This document shows, in pieces, positions 5,482 to 6,902 of a stretch of DNA of 6,902 nt. The notes below the pieces were generated by a model. It ran no database searches. It was not told where the DNA came from and worked only from the letters and a program-made list of their open reading frames with translations. The stretch comes from an uncultured Clostridia bacterium. GTDB taxonomy: Bacteria; Bacillota; Clostridia; Oscillospirales; Acutalibacteraceae. A program made the translations under genes and the position numbers. The stretch covers positions 1 to 6,902 of the forward strand of contig CALYOC010000035.1 in NCBI GenBank assembly GCA_945227095.1, in the 5' to 3' direction. Position 1 is the stretch's first letter. Each line of letters opens with the position of its first letter.

Positions 5482-6840
5482 ATGAAAACTATTGCTGCAA
5501 TATCTACCGCCCCCGCAGTAGGGGGAATCGGAGTGATAAGAATATCCGGCGAGGAAGCGTTAAAAATCGGTGAAAAGGTTTTTTCTCCGCAGGATAAAAA
5601 GAAAAGTATTTCTTCATTAAAAGGCTATACTGCCGCATTCGGCCATATCGTAAAGGACGGCGAAACGATTGATGAATGTATAGCCACGGTTTTCCGCGCT
5701 CCGCACAGCTATACCGGAGAGGATATAGTGGAACTGTCCTGTCACGGAGGAATTTTCTTATTAAATAAGGTTTTGGAATTTGTGATTGAATCGGGAGCGG
5801 AGCCGGCGCAGGCGGGCGAGTTTACAAAAAGAGCATTTCTCAACGGAAAAACGGATTTGACCGGTGCGGAAGCGGTGTGTAACATCATTTCAAGCCAGGG
5901 CAATACCGCACTTCGTGCCGCGCTCGCGGCAAAGGACGGCAATCTCTATCGCAAAATAAATGAAATTTTACATAAATTAACGCAACTGTCTGCACATATG
6001 TCCGCCTGGGTGGATTATCCCGACGATGAAATTGAGGAGCTCGGTTATGACAATTTAAATAGGAGGTTTACTCTTTGTCTTGATGAACTCAAAAAGCTCA
6101 TTAAAACCTTTGATTCCGGTCAGGTGGTGACCGAGGGAATCAATACGGTCATTGCCGGACGGACAAACGCAGGAAAGAGCTCGCTTATGAACATTCTCTG
6201 CGGTGAAAACAAGAGTATAGTCACCGACATTGAGGGCACTACAAGAGATGTGGTGGAGGTAAGTGTGCGCGTCGGAAATGCCGTGCTCAACCTTGCCGAT
6301 ACGGCAGGACTTAGGAAAACGGACGACAAGGTGGAAAAAATCGGAATTGACGGCGCTAAGAAGAGGATAAATTCGGCGGGCTTTGTTCTCGCTGTTTTCG
6401 ACGGCTCACAGCGGATAACGCCGCAGGACAAGGAGCTTTTAGAAATGATAAGGGATATACCCCATATTATTGTTATAAATAAAAGCGATTTACCGTTAAA
6501 AATAGAATGTGAATGTTTTTCCGATGAGCCCTGCGTTCAGATAAGCGCAAGGGATAAAAGCGGAATAGATGAATTAAAAGCCGCCGTAGAAAAAGTGCTC
6601 GGCACGGAAAATTTCGACCCGTACGCACCGCTTCTTGCAAACCAAAGGCAGCGCGACTGCTGTAAGAGAGCGGTAAAGTATTTAGAAGAAGCTATTGAGG
6701 CGATACAGCTCGGTATGACGATGGATGCGGTAAATGTCAGTCTTGACTGCTCTATAAGCGCGCTTTTGGAGCTCACGGGCGAAAGGGCGACGGAAAAAAT
6801 AGTGGATAACATATTTGAACAGTTTTGTGTGGGAAAATAA
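5482..6840 (+). CDS. mnmE: tRNA uridine-5-carboxymethylaminomethyl(34) synthesis GTPase MnmE
   Basis: With MnmG it installs the (carboxymethyl)aminomethyl group on U34 of certain tRNAs, using methylene-tetrahydrofolate, GTP and FAD. It has 452 aa, normal length. The N-terminal folate-binding domain begins TIAAIST and GGIGVIRISG (14-23), with SYTGEDIVELSCHGG at 76-90. The helical domain is split around the inserted G domain, which shows G1 GRTNAGKS (226-233), G2 EGTTRD (251-256), G3 DTAG (273-276), G4 NKSD (333-336) and G5 SAR (355-357). The C-terminal FCVGK (448-452) holds the conserved cysteine C449. The ATG fits the family start but has no SD in the 20 bases before it. It follows a terminator-like hairpin, is in the same frame as jag, and sits three bases before mnmG. 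Start and identity are both supported by homology. Confidence 0.96.
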   Translation: MKTIAAISTAPAVGGIGVIRISGEEALKIGEKVFSPQDKKKSISSLKGYTAAFGHIVKDGETIDECIATVFRAPHSYTGEDIVELSCHGGIFLLNKVLEFVIESGAEPAQAGEFTKRAFLNGKTDLTGAEAVCNIISSQGNTALRAALAAKDGNLYRKINEILHKLTQLSAHMSAWVDYPDDEIEELGYDNLNRRFTLCLDELKKLIKTFDSGQVVTEGINTVIAGRTNAGKSSLMNILCGENKSIVTDIEGTTRDVVEVSVRVGNAVLNLADTAGLRKTDDKVEKIGIDGAKKRINSAGFVLAVFDGSQRITPQDKELLEMIRDIPHIIVINKSDLPLKIECECFSDEPCVQISARDKSGIDELKAAVEKVLGTENFDPYAPLLANQRQRDCCKRAVKYLEEAIEAIQLGMTMDAVNVSLDCSISALLELTGERATEKIVDNIFEQFCVGK

Positions 6841-6843
6841 GCA

Positions 6844-6902
6844 ATGGAATTCTTTGAAAAAGAATATGATGAACTAGTTATCGGCGCAGGTCACGCGGGA
6901 AT
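6844..6902 (+). CDS. mnmG: tRNA uridine-5-carboxymethylaminomethyl(34) synthesis enzyme MnmG, 5' end
   Basis: Only the first 19 codons and two bases of the next are inside the window. They read MEFFEKEYDELVIGAGHAG, the N-terminal beta strand and dinucleotide-binding loop (GxGxxG as GAGHAG) of the FAD-binding MnmG/GidA protein, the partner of MnmE. It begins three bases after the mnmE stop with only a weak SD (GGGA at 6831-6834), so translation is probably coupled. The adjacent mnmE makes the assignment strong despite the short fragment; the full family length is about 620-630 aa. Confidence 0.9.
   Translation, partial: MEFFEKEYDELVIGAGHAG

Noticed and set aside
6801..6809. AGTGGATAA, eight of nine bases of a reverse DnaA box
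   Set aside because: It lies in the conserved mnmE codons for Ile-Val-Asp-Asn and stands alone, so it is explained by coding sequence.
1..6902. Mobile elements, CRISPR arrays, defence genes, tRNA or rRNA genes
   Set aside because: I looked for repeats, transposase motifs, spacer-repeat periodicity and tRNA-like cloverleafs and saw none; the window is a continuous conserved core locus.

Overview
This window is the replication-origin neighbourhood of a low-GC Gram-positive bacterium (Bacillota, most likely class Clostridia). The gene order dnaN-dnaA on one strand, diverging from rpmH-rnpA-yidD-yidC-jag-mnmE-mnmG on the other, is the classic arrangement around Bacillota oriC. Lineage evidence is the jag gene beside yidC, the AT-rich intergenic DNA (about 17-18% G+C), purine-rich Shine-Dalgarno sites, GTG and TTG starts, and a YidC without an N-terminal lipoprotein signal. 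I cannot name a genus. The window is in the mirror orientation of the usual dnaA-forward numbering.

Left part, minus strand: the first 282 codons of dnaN (beta clamp, cut by the left edge), a 220-base gap of about 18% G+C with two identical DnaA-box-like sites, then dnaA (443 aa from a GTG start) with a well-placed SD and a good sigma-A-type promoter. The 353-base gap between the dnaA start and the rpmH start holds that promoter, a nearly pure A/T stretch, a consensus promoter facing rpmH, and a roughly 130-base rpmH leader with several inverted repeats.

Right part, plus strand: rpmH (ribosomal protein L34), rnpA (RNase P protein), yidD and yidC (membrane-protein insertion), jag (KH/R3H RNA-binding protein), mnmE and the first codons of mnmG (the two subunits of the tRNA wobble-uridine modification enzyme). 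Spacing is tight and rnpA/yidD overlap, so this looks like one long operon with possible internal control points at the yidC, jag and mnmE leaders.

The genes are conserved housekeeping genes; I see no mobile element, CRISPR array, defence system or novel protein cassette. The points worth a second look are (1) a DnaA DNA-recognition signature that departs strongly from the canonical GGRDHTT, together with box-like sites that are TTTTCCACA and not TTATCCACA, (2) a neatly nested three-way-junction RNA fold filling most of the yidD-yidC gap and touching the yidC SD, (3) hairpins directly in front of the SD of rpmH, yidC and jag, and (4) a terminator-like hairpin before mnmE, which itself lacks an obvious SD.
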